Positions 26,296-35,251 of a stretch of 64,000 nucleotides of DNA are shown in pieces. Position 1 is the first letter of the stretch; every line of letters starts with the position of its first letter. Origin of the DNA: Sediminibacterium sp. FEMGT703S (lineage in GTDB: Bacteria; Bacteroidota; Bacteroidia; Chitinophagales; Chitinophagaceae); NCBI GenBank assembly GCA_002786355.1, contig PGCO01000007.1:54092-118091 (forward strand), in the 5' to 3' direction. The position numbers and the translations under genes were made by a program. The notes below the pieces were generated by a model. It ran no database searches. It had not been told where the DNA came from and saw nothing but the letters and a program-made list of their open reading frames with translations.

Positions 26296-27141
26296 TTATT
26301 CTGCTTGATTTTGGGCAAAAGTGTTTCCTTGAAAAGGATCTCCTGTTTCAAATCCTTTTTTAAACCAATACATTCTTTGTTTTGATGTGCCGTGTGTAAA
26401 GGCATCGGGTACAATATATCCTTGTTGCTGTTGCTGAAGCCGATCATCTCCAATAGCATTGGCCGCATTTAAAGCGGCTTCAATATCACCTTGCTCTAAA
26501 ATATTTCTAAGCTTATTAGCATGATGAGCCCAAACACCCGCAAGAAAATCAGCTTGTAATTCTAGTTTTACAGATAATTGGTTGTACTCTTTTTCAGATA
26601 GTTTGGATTTCATTTGTTGAACAGCCGCCGCGGTTCCGTTTAATTGTTGGATATGATGGCCTACTTCATGGGCAATTACATAAGCCATAGCAAATTCTCC
26701 GGGGGCATTAAACCGTTCTGATAATTCTTTAAAAAAAGAGAGATCAATATATACTTTTTTGTCGGCTGGACAATAAAAAGGCCCGGAAGCATCGCTAGCA
26801 AAACCACATCCAGACTGGGTTTGTTGAGTAAACAGTACTAATTTGGGGGCCTCATATGTTTCACCTCTTTCATAGTAGATAGAGTCCCAAACATCCTCGG
26901 TATATGCCAATACCACTTTCGTGAAGGAAGCCAATTTTTCGTCTTCTGCGCTTGTGGTTTTTGTAGAAACCTGCGGGGTTTGTTGTATTACTTGGTTTAC
27001 TACCACGGCAGGGTCTCCACCTAATAAAATATATAGTAATCCAATAATAATGGTACCTATCCCACCGCCTGCAATTAATCCAGAACCACCGCCTCTGCGA
27101 TCTTCTACATTATTACTTTCTCTATTGCCCATCCAACGCAT
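26296..27141 (-). CDS. Neutral zinc metallopeptidase family protein (YpfJ-like)
   Basis: A 281-aa protein of the YpfJ/KPN_02809 family. It has the family N-terminus 'MRWMGNRESNNVEDRRGG', a glycine-rich stretch leading to one TM helix (about 27-45, 'GIGTIIIGLLYILLGG'), and the zinc motif 'YVIAHEVGHHIQQL' near residue 160 (HEXXH), with the third ligand region 'LELQADFLAGVWAHH' near 198. The domain is probably extracytoplasmic. Substrates of this family are not established. It lies 15 bp upstream of the amidase and 35 bp after the acyltransferase. Confidence 0.9.
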   Translation of the reverse strand: MRWMGNRESNNVEDRRGGGSGLIAGGGIGTIIIGLLYILLGGDPAVVVNQVIQQTPQVSTKTTSAEDEKLASFTKVVLAYTEDVWDSIYYERGETYEAPKLVLFTQQTQSGCGFASDASGPFYCPADKKVYIDLSFFKELSERFNAPGEFAMAYVIAHEVGHHIQQLNGTAAAVQQMKSKLSEKEYNQLSVKLELQADFLAGVWAHHANKLRNILEQGDIEAALNAANAIGDDRLQQQQQGYIVPDAFTHGTSKQRMYWFKKGFETGDPFQGNTFAQNQAE

Positions 27142-27176
27142 AGCTACAAATTAACAATAAAGGATAGCTTGAACAA

Positions 27177-28094
27177 CTATTTAATTGGATTTCTGCATAG
27201 CACAATAGTTCTTGCAGCAATAACAATAAAACACAAAACGAATAAGCCAAGTATTCCAAAAAAGAAATTCAATATCATTCCAATGATTAATAGAAATAAT
27301 GGAAAAATCATGAATAATATTCCAAACAAAACAGAGTCGTAAAATACCGTATTCTTTGTTTTGATTTTTATGAGTTGATCAATGGGCTTGAATAGGGGTT
27401 GGTGAAGATAGTACCCAATTGAAGAAATAAATTGTATCCAAACGGTGTGATTAATATTGGCCGAGACGGGTTGTTTAATTAATGGTTCAAGCGCTTGCCT
27501 TATTTGGTTATTAAAATAATTCATGTTTTTGGCACGCTCTTGAAAAGGAAACAAACTATTTGATTCAATTGGTTCACCAATAATCACTTGAACTGTTTTG
27601 GCCCAAGCATTAAATTGATCATACGCAATTCCTATAGGAAGTATTTTCAAAGCCGTGTTTCCTTGGTAATCCAAAGCTATTCTTGCAGCTCCTTTTTTAA
27701 AGGGTTGAAGTTGATTGGTTAATAAACAAATTCCTTCAATGAAAATTAAAACGATTCCCCCCTTTTCTAATATTTTTTGAGACTGATTAAATGCATATTC
27801 ATTGAGGTATAAATTTTCCTTTCCTTCACTTAATCTATAAATGGGGATCATATTTAATAAACGCAAAAAAAAACGATGATGATTTTTTTTAAAGGCATCG
27901 CCTCTTGCTAAAAAATGAATTGGGTTTTTAAAAAAAGCCCCAATAATGATTGCGTCTAAAAATGAATTAGGGTGGTTGGCTACAATTAAGATAGGTCCCT
28001 TTAATTGTAAATTATTTCTATGATGTATATAAATTTTTCTACAGAAAAAAGAGAGTGCAATTCGAATAAAGGGTTTAATAATTTCGTATATCAA
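27177..28094 (-). CDS. PlsC-like lysophospholipid acyltransferase
   Basis: A 305-aa membrane-associated acyltransferase. The HX4D motif is in 'VANHPNSFLDAIIIG' near residue 36. Further on 'ARGDAFKK' and the 'FIEGICLLTNQLQPFKKGAA' block stand where most family members have FPEGTR; here the Arg/Thr positions differ (EGICLL). Two C-terminal TM helices (about 245-295) are present. It should transfer an acyl chain to a lysophospholipid or similar acceptor. It starts at TTG 28094, three bases after the stop of the Ig-like protein gene, so it belongs to the same transcript. No ATG fits. Confidence 0.82.
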   Translation of the reverse strand: MIYEIIKPFIRIALSFFCRKIYIHHRNNLQLKGPILIVANHPNSFLDAIIIGAFFKNPIHFLARGDAFKKNHHRFFLRLLNMIPIYRLSEGKENLYLNEYAFNQSQKILEKGGIVLIFIEGICLLTNQLQPFKKGAARIALDYQGNTALKILPIGIAYDQFNAWAKTVQVIIGEPIESNSLFPFQERAKNMNYFNNQIRQALEPLIKQPVSANINHTVWIQFISSIGYYLHQPLFKPIDQLIKIKTKNTVFYDSVLFGILFMIFPLFLLIIGMILNFFFGILGLFVLCFIVIAARTIVLCRNPIK

Positions 28095-28097
28095 CGA

Positions 28098-28520
28098 TTA
28101 CCTTTTTGGGGGTCCGGTATAAGTAAAACTACCATTATAAGTATTGGTAAAATTGGTCAGTTCTATATTCATTACAATTGTATAGTTTCCTTCTCTGTCA
28201 ATAGGAACTTCAAAATTAGAACTAAATATTTTTTTAGGATTTACCATTACATCAAACTTATGGTCTAATACTTGTCTACCGTTTATATCAAATACGGTAT
28301 AAACCAATGATCCTTGTTGAACGTCTCTTAAATTATTAATAAATTGAACCTTATATTTTACTGGGTTTTTTCTACTAAACCTTGCTTTAGTATTGTAAGG
28401 TGCAATCTTAACAACCACTTCTGCCTTCGCTTTCGATTGCTGTGAATAAACAGTTGTTCCAATAACCAACAATAAAATGATTAACAGCGATACTCTTTTT
28501 ATGAATAGGTTTTTTAACAT
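28098..28520 (-). CDS. Exported single Ig-like domain protein, paralogous to the N-terminus of the pseudo-esterase
   Basis: A 140-aa protein: signal peptide to about residue 27 (LLIILLLVIGTTVYSQ), then one beta-rich domain of about 105 aa ending 'SFTYTGPPKR'. The domain aligns by eye with residues 38-140 of the protein at 29375-30706: 'VVVKIAPYNTKARFSRKNPV' against 'IEYDIKPFKKEAIFRNDDKI', then 'YKVQFINN' / 'YNLKFKNN' and 'VYTVFDINGRQVLDHKFDV' / 'AKVYNYKGEEVFSEDIVF'. No named family is recognised. It is third in the packed operon, 10 bp after the barrel gene. A binding or chaperone role beside the barrel protein is inference. Confidence 0.72.
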   Translation of the reverse strand: MLKNLFIKRVSLLIILLLVIGTTVYSQQSKAKAEVVVKIAPYNTKARFSRKNPVKYKVQFINNLRDVQQGSLVYTVFDINGRQVLDHKFDVMVNPKKIFSSNFEVPIDREGNYTIVMNIELTNFTNTYNGSFTYTGPPKR

Positions 28521-28530
28521 ATTTGTATGT

Positions 28531-29355
28531 TTATAATTCGGCCACTATTGATACAGCACCGCCGGTACCTTTACCAGTATTCCTTCCGCTTACATCTGTA
28601 AAAATATTAAAAAAGATTTGATGATGTTGACCAATTCTTCTTCCATATCCTGCGGTAATTCTAAAAAAACTGAATTGTCTATTTAAAAAGAGGTTGTTTG
28701 GATTAAATACGGTTTGCGAACTGGTAGACTTGATTGTTGACAATTGAAAAGTGAGTTTATTGTCTTGATCCAAGGGAATTCCTAATAATGCATCGCCAAA
28801 TAATTGTGTGGGGCCTTCTGGGCTAAAGAACTGACGAATACCCGCATTAATATCAAAATAAGTATTAGAATACCTTTCACCATTAGAACCAGAATAAGAC
28901 AATTTTACTTCACCGCCTACTTGTTGAAAACCAGTAAAAGGAACTTTATTGGCAAAATTAGAATAGAGCGGAACTATTAAAGAACCAGTTACGGTTAAAA
29001 ACTTAGTGTAATCAAATGTGTTTAATAAATAAGACAAACCAAAAGTAGCATCCCCTAAACTAGCATTGGATTGTAGAAGGCCTGTTTCTTGTTTTCTTTG
29101 AATTACGTATGAAACATTACCCACAAAATCCAATCTTTCACCAATACCAATTCCACCGTACAATCCAAAAAAGTGAGAAGTAAATCTGCCCGCATTAGAA
29201 TAAGCAAAATAGTTTCCGTTTCCATCCCAATACCCCTTGGCCATGTATAAGTTATAGGAGGGTACCAATAAATATTTACCTCTTCCTATCGGAAAACCAG
29301 CATAGGAGTTATTACATACAAGTACAATAATGATTAGCGCAATAATTTTTTTCAT
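28531..29355 (-). CDS. Exported beta-barrel-like outer membrane protein, function unknown
   Basis: A 274-aa protein with signal peptide (MKKIIALIIIVLVCNNSYA). The mature part alternates polar and hydrophobic residues in short strands with aromatic girdles ('SHFFGLYGGIGIGERLDFVG', 'FDYTKFLTVTGSLIVPLYS', 'SFFRITAGYGRRIGQHHQIF'), as in small outer-membrane barrels of the porin or meta-pathway type. No family name can be given with confidence. It lies 19 bp after the pseudo-esterase and 10 bp before the Ig-like protein on the same strand. Confidence 0.72.
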   Translation of the reverse strand: MKKIIALIIIVLVCNNSYAGFPIGRGKYLLVPSYNLYMAKGYWDGNGNYFAYSNAGRFTSHFFGLYGGIGIGERLDFVGNVSYVIQRKQETGLLQSNASLGDATFGLSYLLNTFDYTKFLTVTGSLIVPLYSNFANKVPFTGFQQVGGEVKLSYSGSNGERYSNTYFDINAGIRQFFSPEGPTQLFGDALLGIPLDQDNKLTFQLSTIKSTSSQTVFNPNNLFLNRQFSFFRITAGYGRRIGQHHQIFFNIFTDVSGRNTGKGTGGAVSIVAEL

Positions 29356-29374
29356 CCAATTTTTTTTAAATAAC

Positions 29375-30706
29375 TCATAGAATTTTTTTCATCCAAAAAA
29401 TTTCATACCCATAATAGGTCTTATCCATTCCATTTTCATCCAAACTCATGTATATATTTCTATTATCAATTCTAATTTGATTATACAAAGCGATAGCTGC
29501 TTGAGGTGGACTAAAACTGTTTTTTTGATTATGACCAAATAATACCCGGCAACGAATATTTGAAGCAAAATTAACTGGATCAAAATATTCCCAATTTTTA
29601 AATAATCCTTCCTCGTTTAATCTATTTCGCGGATTTCTTAAATAGGTTTGAAAATTGGTTACGGGCCAAGGTATAACTTTTTGAGTACCTGCCATATAAA
29701 AGAGCGTTCGCATATCGGTATAAACCGGTCTCTCAATAATACATCCTTGTGGTCTATTATCCAATGATGCAACAACAGCCGATAAAGCTCCACCCTGACC
29801 AGCACCTTTTACAATAACTTTTTTCAAATCTAATTTTAAATACTCGTGTCGATAAATAAAATCTAAGCCCCTCAGTGCATCCATATAAACTGATCGATAG
29901 ATATATTTATTGCGATCATTTAAATTGATAATATTAAAAGTATTAAAATCGGCATTGGTATTGTCTTTACTGTTTCCGTGACCCCTTACATTTAGTCTGA
30001 AAACGGCCATATCGGTTTTCAGTGAATCGGGCCTTAGGTCTTGTAAATAATCGGGTAATTCATAAATGACCGAGAATTTTCCTTTACGTTTTGGAACAGA
30101 CAGCCAACCCCGAATAGTTTGAAATTCAACAGATTGGAATTCTACCAAAAAGACATCTACGTCTCTTGTGCTTTGGTCTCCCCTTCTGGTAACCCTGAAT
30201 TTTGGATCAATATTGATGAGTTCTCTCCGTGCATCATCCCAAAATTGATCAAAGTCTGCTGGTCTGTTAACGGTTGAATATACTTTCTCGGGGTCAACTG
30301 CATAGCCAAAACTGAGCGTATCTATATAGTCATTTGCTGATACCATTAAATAGAATTGATAAAAACCTGGCTTGGTTTTATCGTTTTCAAGAAATAAGTC
30401 TTTGTTATAACCCCGTTTAGCATCAATGGTAAAAACAATATCTTCTGAAAAAACCTCTTCCCCCTTGTAATTATATACTTTGGCTTTAATAGAACCCCTT
30501 ACTTTTTCGTTTGTATTGTTTTTGAATTTAAGGTTATAACCAATTTTGTCATCGTTTCTAAAAATGGCTTCTTTTTTGAAAGGCTTTATATCGTATTCGA
30601 TTCCTTTTTGTGCATAGATAGCCCCACCGAATATACAAGCCGTTAAAATAAGGCATTGCAGAATACGGCCGCTCAGGAAAGAATAACTGGGTACCTTTGC
30701 GTTCAT
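29375..30706 (-). CDS. Exported acetyl-xylan-esterase/cephalosporin-deacetylase homologue lacking the catalytic triad
   Basis: A 443-aa protein: signal peptide (to about AIYAQ), an Ig-like domain (about 36-135) and a C-terminal alpha/beta hydrolase domain of the AXE1/CAH type ('PADFDQFWDDARRELINIDP', 'FRLNVRGHGNS', 'YMDALRGLDFIYRHEYLK'). In active members the nucleophile elbow reads GGSQGG, the acid lies in 'GL.D..PP' and the base in 'GHE'. Here these are GAGQGG (Ser to Gly, about residue 303), 'GHNQKNSFSPPQ' (no Asp) and 'YYGYEIFW' (His to Tyr). All three triad residues look lost, so I call it a pseudo-esterase, perhaps a carbohydrate or partner-binding protein. ATG 30706 is preferred over an in-frame TTG at 30712. 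Confidence 0.8.
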   Translation of the reverse strand: MNAKVPSYSFLSGRILQCLILTACIFGGAIYAQKGIEYDIKPFKKEAIFRNDDKIGYNLKFKNNTNEKVRGSIKAKVYNYKGEEVFSEDIVFTIDAKRGYNKDLFLENDKTKPGFYQFYLMVSANDYIDTLSFGYAVDPEKVYSTVNRPADFDQFWDDARRELINIDPKFRVTRRGDQSTRDVDVFLVEFQSVEFQTIRGWLSVPKRKGKFSVIYELPDYLQDLRPDSLKTDMAVFRLNVRGHGNSKDNTNADFNTFNIINLNDRNKYIYRSVYMDALRGLDFIYRHEYLKLDLKKVIVKGAGQGGALSAVVASLDNRPQGCIIERPVYTDMRTLFYMAGTQKVIPWPVTNFQTYLRNPRNRLNEEGLFKNWEYFDPVNFASNIRCRVLFGHNQKNSFSPPQAAIALYNQIRIDNRNIYMSLDENGMDKTYYGYEIFWMKKIL

Positions 30707-30725
30707 TTGCAAAAATGAATTAAAA

Positions 30726-30739
30726 TTTAGGGCCCTAAA
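30726..30739. promoter_or_regulatory. Perfect 14-bp palindrome upstream of the pseudo-esterase operon
   Basis: TTTAGGGCCCTAAA is fully self-complementary and lies 20 bp upstream of ATG 30706. Position and symmetry fit a binding site for a dimeric regulator of the operon, but no regulator is linked. Confidence 0.4.
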
Positions 30740-30806
30740 GAGCCACTAAGTGTTTGATAAACGCCTAAATGGGGGTGAATATTATCTAAGTAGAGATTAA
30801 TTTAAT

Positions 30807-30836
30807 ACAAAAGCCCCGGCCTTTGCAGACCAGGGC
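30807..30836 (-). terminator. Rho-independent terminator after recA
   Basis: On the minus strand GCCCTGG (30836-30830) pairs with CCGGGGC (30819-30813, one G-U pair) around a 10-nt loop, followed by TTTTG. It begins 27 bp after the recA stop. Confidence 0.75.
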
Positions 30837-30863
30837 AATTTACTAACCCATCTAAAAAGCGAT

Positions 30864-31886
30864 TTATTGTTCAGTTGCTTCAGCCGGAGTTTCGGCCACC
30901 ACAATTAACTTAGCCCTAATTTTTGCTTCAATTTCGTTAGATAATTCAGGATTATCGTGTAACAAAGTTTTAACCGACTCTCTTCCCTGACCCAGCTTGT
31001 TGCTCTCATAGCTAAACCAAGATCCACTTTTTTGAACGATCCCCATTTCTACGCCCATATCAATAATTTCACCCACTTTGCTAATACCTTCACCAAAAAC
31101 CAAGTCAAACTCAGCTGCGCGGAAAGGCGGGGCTACTTTGTTTTTCACCACTTTAACTTTCACTCTATTACCGATTGCTGTGTCGCCGTCTTTAATTTGT
31201 GTCATTCTTCTGATATCTAAACGAACAGAAGCATAGAACTTTAAAGCATTACCACCAGTTGTGGTTTCTGGGTTTCCAAACATTACCCCAATTTTCTCAC
31301 GAAGCTGGTTAATGAAAATACAGATGGTATTGGTCTTGTTAATGGTAGCAGTTAATTTTCTTAATGCCTGACTCATCAATCTAGCTTGAAGACCCATTTT
31401 ACTGTCACCCATTTCTCCTTCTAATTCTCCTTTGGGTACCAAGGCTGCAACAGAGTCAATCACTACAACATCCAATGCACCAGACAAAATAAGCCTGTCA
31501 GCAATTTCTAATGCCTGCTCTCCATAGTCTGGCTGTGAAATCAAGAGGTTATCTACATCTACACCCAATTTCTGCGCATAAGCACTATCAAATGCGTGTT
31601 CCGCATCAATGATTGCGCACATTCCGCCTTTTTTCTGCGCTTCGGCAATAACGTGAATAGCTACTGTGGTTTTACCAGAAGATTCTGGTCCATATATTTC
31701 TACAATTCTACCTTTAGGAAGACCTCCTACACCTAATGCAGCATCTAAGCCAAGTGAACCAGTAGAAATGACTTCCATTGGTGCTGTGCTTTTTTCATTC
31801 ATCATCATTACGCTTCCTTTTCCAAAATCTTTGTCGATTTTATCTATGGTCAGCTTTAGGGCTTTTAATTTTTCTGCATTACTCAT
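30864..31886 (-). CDS. recA: Recombinase A
   Basis: A 340-aa RecA, the strand-exchange recombinase and SOS coprotease. Walker A is '[19 protein letters not shown]' near residue 65, Walker B is '[12 protein letters not shown]' near 138, and the L2 region is '[20 protein letters not shown]'. '[20 protein letters not shown]' near residue 285 is the conserved C-terminal core. It is monocistronic between its own promoter-like box and a terminator. No LexA box was recognised upstream. Confidence 0.98.
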   Translation of the reverse strand: MSNAEKLKALKLTIDKIDKDFGKGSVMMMNEKSTAPMEVISTGSLGLDAALGVGGLPKGRIVEIYGPESSGKTTVAIHVIAEAQKKGGMCAIIDAEHAFDSAYAQKLGVDVDNLLISQPDYGEQALEIADRLILSGALDVVVIDSVAALVPKGELEGEMGDSKMGLQARLMSQALRKLTATINKTNTICIFINQLREKIGVMFGNPETTTGGNALKFYASVRLDIRRMTQIKDGDTAIGNRVKVKVVKNKVAPPFRAAEFDLVFGEGISKVGEIIDMGVEMGIVQKSGSWFSYESNKLGQGRESVKTLLHDNPELSNEIEAKIRAKLIVVAETPAEATEQ

Positions 31887-31905
31887 GTTGTACTTTTTAG
31901 AAGGT

Positions 31906-31913
31906 CAAAATTA
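31906..31913 (-). promoter_or_regulatory. Candidate -7 element of recA
   Basis: On the minus strand this reads TAATTTTG, a perfect TAnnTTTG, 19 bp before ATG 31886. I see no clear TTG at -33 spacing. Confidence 0.4.
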
Positions 31914-32002
31914 ATGAGGTGGTAAAACTAGTGTTTTTTAATTATACACACTAATTTTTTTAGTATTTTTTTACTAACCTGTTTAGTTTTCTGTTTGTTC
32001 TA

Positions 32003-32040
32003 CCAAAAATAATACGCCACCAAACTAATTGGCAGCGTAT
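32003..32040 (-). terminator. Rho-independent terminator after the gamma-glutamyltransferase gene
   Basis: A 12-bp stem (32029-32040 with 32012-32023, two G-U pairs) with a 5-nt loop, followed on the minus strand by TATTTTTGG. It lies 30 bp after the stop at 32071. Confidence 0.75.
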
Positions 32041-32070
32041 TTATACCCTTATTCTTATTTTTTTAACTGT

Positions 32071-33963
32071 TTACCAACCTATTCCATAATCTTCGCCATT
32101 ATTAGAAGATCCGCCCCAAAGGCTATTGTGCTTTCTATCAATAAAAATGGCATTGATTGGACCGCTGGTTCTTTGTCCAAAACTGAGTTTATACCCCATT
32201 TTCTTTAATGCCTCTCTAGTTGGCTCAGGTGTTCTTGCAGAGAGCAATAAATCTCCAACTTTAGGTTTGCGGTCTTTTATTTTAGTTCCACCCAATGATA
32301 ACCAAAGTTGGTTGGTATTAATGTTTTCTGCTTCTGATGCTTGTTGAACAGTCATGCCAAATTCAACCATGTTTAAAAAGAACTGCAAAAGGTTTTGGTC
32401 TTGGGTGTCTCCTCCTTGAACTGCAAATGAAAGATAGGGTTTACCTTCTTTTAATGCCATAGATGGGGTTAGCGTAACCCTTGGGCGCTTTCCTGGGGCA
32501 ACAACATTAAAGGGGTTGATAGATGGATCCAAAACAAAGCTTTGCATACGTTGGCTCATACCAATACCAGTGTTTCCCGCTATGGTAGCCGGTAACCATC
32601 CACCGCTAGGTGTTATAGAAACTACCCAACCGTCTTTATCTGCAGCTTCAACAGTTGTTGTACCCCTCCAAAGACGGTCCATATATTCTTCTAATTCGGC
32701 TTTAGCAGTAACTGTGCTATCGTGTGCCGGCACAAAATTTCTTTTTCCTGTGCTATCCATATCGATATTCCACTGTTTAATTTGTTCGGTATATGGATTA
32801 ACGCGTCCTTCAAAAGGATAGGGGTCACCAGGGGTAATTAAGGCATTATTTTTTTCAGGGTTGATTAAAGCTGCCCTTTGTTTTGCATACGCTTTACTCA
32901 ATAAGCCACTCATGGGCTGAGGCGTTGGAGCAAATGCAGGATCACCGTAATAAAAATCACGGTCTGCAAACGCTAGGCTCATTGTTTGGTAAATGGTATT
33001 AATGTATTGAGGAGAATTGTAACCCATTTTTTTCAAGTCAAAATTTTCTACAATATTCAAAGCCTGCAACAAAGAAGGGCCCTGTGTCCATTGAGTAAGT
33101 TTATACACATCAATGCCTTTATAATTAATCATTGATGGAACTTCTTCTTTTACTTTCCAATTAGCGAGATCTTGTTTGGTTATTAACCCACCTTGTTCTT
33201 GGGCTCCTCTTACAAATTCATCTGCAATATCTCCTTTATAAAAGCGATCATATGCTGCTTGCAAAGCCTGTTTACGCGATTTTTTATTCTTCAACGCTGT
33301 TTGCTCTGCGTCCACTAATTTTTTTAATGTGTTTAGTAGGTCTTGCTGTACAAATATTTCACCCGCTTCTGGTGCTTCTCTTTTTTCTCCTAAATGAGGT
33401 AGCAATACTTTTTTACTATAAGGCCATTGCTTAATTCTTTCCTTACCCCTTTCTATGCTGTTTGCTGTTTGTGCATCAATTGGATAACCTGCAGCTAAAT
33501 CCATTGCAGGTGCCAACACTTGTTTTAAGCTCATGCTTCCATACTCAGATAACATATGAATTAAACCGCCCACTGTACCAGGAGTAATAGCAGCCAAAGG
33601 ACCATATTCTGGAGGAAAATTATATCCCTTGGATTTAAAAAACTCAGGCGTTGCTCCTGTAGGTGCAACACCTAAAGCGTTAATACCAATCACTTTTCCT
33701 GTTTTAGGATTATAGATGATGGCTTGTGTTTCACCACCCCAACTTAAAACATCCCACATGGTGCAAGTAGCAGCTAACATAGCACAAGCTGCATCAACAG
33801 CATTTCCGCCTTGTTGAAAAACAATAGATCCTGCAGTAGCAGCAAGTGGCTTGCCAGTTATGGCCATCCAATTTTTACCATGTAATGGCGGCTTTTGTGT
33901 AGCCTGGGCCATAATCATTGTTGTTACAAAAAACAACGACGAAGTCAGAAAAATTTTTCTCAT
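32071..33963 (-). CDS. ggt: Exported gamma-glutamyltransferase
   Basis: A 630-aa Ntn-hydrolase precursor with signal peptide (MRKIFLTSSLFFVTTMIMAQ). The large-subunit part has 'GKNWMAITGKPLAATAGSIV' and 'GGNAVDAACAMLAAT'. The autoprocessing threonine is in 'RGTTTVEAADKDGWVVS' near residue 432, with the substrate loop 'TPSGGWLPATIAGNTGIGM' following. It hydrolyses or transfers the gamma-glutamyl group of glutathione and related peptides in the periplasm. TTTVE stands where many GGTs have TTHFS, so activity toward glutathione is likely but not certain. The M19 dipeptidase gene lies 21 bp upstream on the same strand. Confidence 0.9.
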   Translation of the reverse strand: MRKIFLTSSLFFVTTMIMAQATQKPPLHGKNWMAITGKPLAATAGSIVFQQGGNAVDAACAMLAATCTMWDVLSWGGETQAIIYNPKTGKVIGINALGVAPTGATPEFFKSKGYNFPPEYGPLAAITPGTVGGLIHMLSEYGSMSLKQVLAPAMDLAAGYPIDAQTANSIERGKERIKQWPYSKKVLLPHLGEKREAPEAGEIFVQQDLLNTLKKLVDAEQTALKNKKSRKQALQAAYDRFYKGDIADEFVRGAQEQGGLITKQDLANWKVKEEVPSMINYKGIDVYKLTQWTQGPSLLQALNIVENFDLKKMGYNSPQYINTIYQTMSLAFADRDFYYGDPAFAPTPQPMSGLLSKAYAKQRAALINPEKNNALITPGDPYPFEGRVNPYTEQIKQWNIDMDSTGKRNFVPAHDSTVTAKAELEEYMDRLWRGTTTVEAADKDGWVVSITPSGGWLPATIAGNTGIGMSQRMQSFVLDPSINPFNVVAPGKRPRVTLTPSMALKEGKPYLSFAVQGGDTQDQNLLQFFLNMVEFGMTVQQASEAENINTNQLWLSLGGTKIKDRKPKVGDLLLSARTPEPTREALKKMGYKLSFGQRTSGPINAIFIDRKHNSLWGGSSNNGEDYGIGW

Positions 33964-33984
33964 AAAATTTAGTTGATAATGGTT

Positions 33985-35157
33985 TTATTGTATTTCTTGG
34001 GCTTTCATTACTCTTAACAAATTACCACCCAAAATTTTAGTTACCTCTTTTTTAGTGTATCCTTTTTCTAATAATGCTTTTGTAATTAAAGGATAAGAAG
34101 TTACATCGGTTAATTCTCTTGGGCTTGCACTAATACCGTCAAAATCAGAACCCATACCCACATAATCTACTCCAATTCTATTCACGATATAATCTAAGTG
34201 ATCTAATAACATACTCATAGGCGGTTGAATAGCCAATGATTCTGATTTATATTTTTCAACGACCATTGCTTGAGCATATTCTTTCTGCATACCGTTTGCA
34301 ATCAGTTCTTTTATTTCAGCTTGTTTGTTTTGCAGGAATATATTTTCTCTATTTTTAAATGAGCTATCAATAAATGCAGAATAAAAATTTAATTGAATTA
34401 CCCCTCCGTTTTTTCCAACAGCATCTATTTGTTCGTCTTTTAAATTCCTAAAAACAGGACAAAGCGCATATGCATTGCTATGAGAAACTAAAACAGGTTT
34501 TGTGGTGGTTTGTATGGCATCCCAAAAGGTTTTTTCACCCACATGACTTAAGTCTACCATCATACCTAGTTGGTTCATTCTTTTTACTACTTGTTTACCA
34601 AAATCATTCAATCCTAATTTTGCAGTTGGATCATGTTTCATTTTAGTTTCATCCATAGCAGAACTTGCCCAGCTTGTAGAATTGTTCCAGGTAAGTGTCA
34701 TGTAACGAACACCTCTATTGTATAATGAATCTATTTTATTTAAATCATTTTCAATCATATGGCCACCCTCCACACCAAAGAGCGCAGCTATTTTTTCTTT
34801 ACGTACCGCTTTTTTTAAAGCAGCATAATTAGGTACAATTTCTATTTTTCCGGGATTACGCTTTGCTACAGCATAGAGTGTATCTATTTCTCTGTTAGCC
34901 CAAGAATAGGGTTGAGGTTTTTCTCCATCACACCAAACACTAAAAATTTGAACATCTACCCCTGCTTCTTTAAACCGATTTAAATCAGAATGTGTTTTTC
35001 CTTTTAAGTCTTGGTCAATTAATACATTTTTTTCAATTGCGGCAGTAAGCAAATCATTATGTGAATCTGCCATGATTGCTTTTCGGTGTACTTTTTTATA
35101 CGACTGTGCTTGAGCAACAGAACAAAAACATAATAGCCCAATAACAAGGTACTTCAT
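33985..35157 (-). CDS. Exported M19 membrane-dipeptidase family protein
   Basis: A 390-aa zinc dipeptidase with signal peptide (MKYLVIGLLCFCSVAQA). Metal ligands and motifs are 'MADSHNDLL' (HXD, about residue 33), 'GVEGGHMIEND' (about 125), 'MVDLSHVGEKTFWDA' (about 195), 'VSHSNAYALCPVFRNLKDEQ' (about 218) and 'VGMGSDFDGI' (about 332). Family members cleave dipeptides including Cys-Gly. Co-location with gamma-glutamyltransferase 21 bp downstream suggests a periplasmic two-step breakdown of glutathione or gamma-glutamyl peptides to free amino acids. Confidence 0.92.
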   Translation of the reverse strand: MKYLVIGLLCFCSVAQAQSYKKVHRKAIMADSHNDLLTAAIEKNVLIDQDLKGKTHSDLNRFKEAGVDVQIFSVWCDGEKPQPYSWANREIDTLYAVAKRNPGKIEIVPNYAALKKAVRKEKIAALFGVEGGHMIENDLNKIDSLYNRGVRYMTLTWNNSTSWASSAMDETKMKHDPTAKLGLNDFGKQVVKRMNQLGMMVDLSHVGEKTFWDAIQTTTKPVLVSHSNAYALCPVFRNLKDEQIDAVGKNGGVIQLNFYSAFIDSSFKNRENIFLQNKQAEIKELIANGMQKEYAQAMVVEKYKSESLAIQPPMSMLLDHLDYIVNRIGVDYVGMGSDFDGISASPRELTDVTSYPLITKALLEKGYTKKEVTKILGGNLLRVMKAQEIQ

Positions 35158-35251
35158 TTGATAGCTTTGGCTAAAGCTAAAAAATTTGTGGTGTTAGCAA
35201 CTAAATAATTTTTGAATGGATGAATATAGAATTCATATTATAAAATAATAT

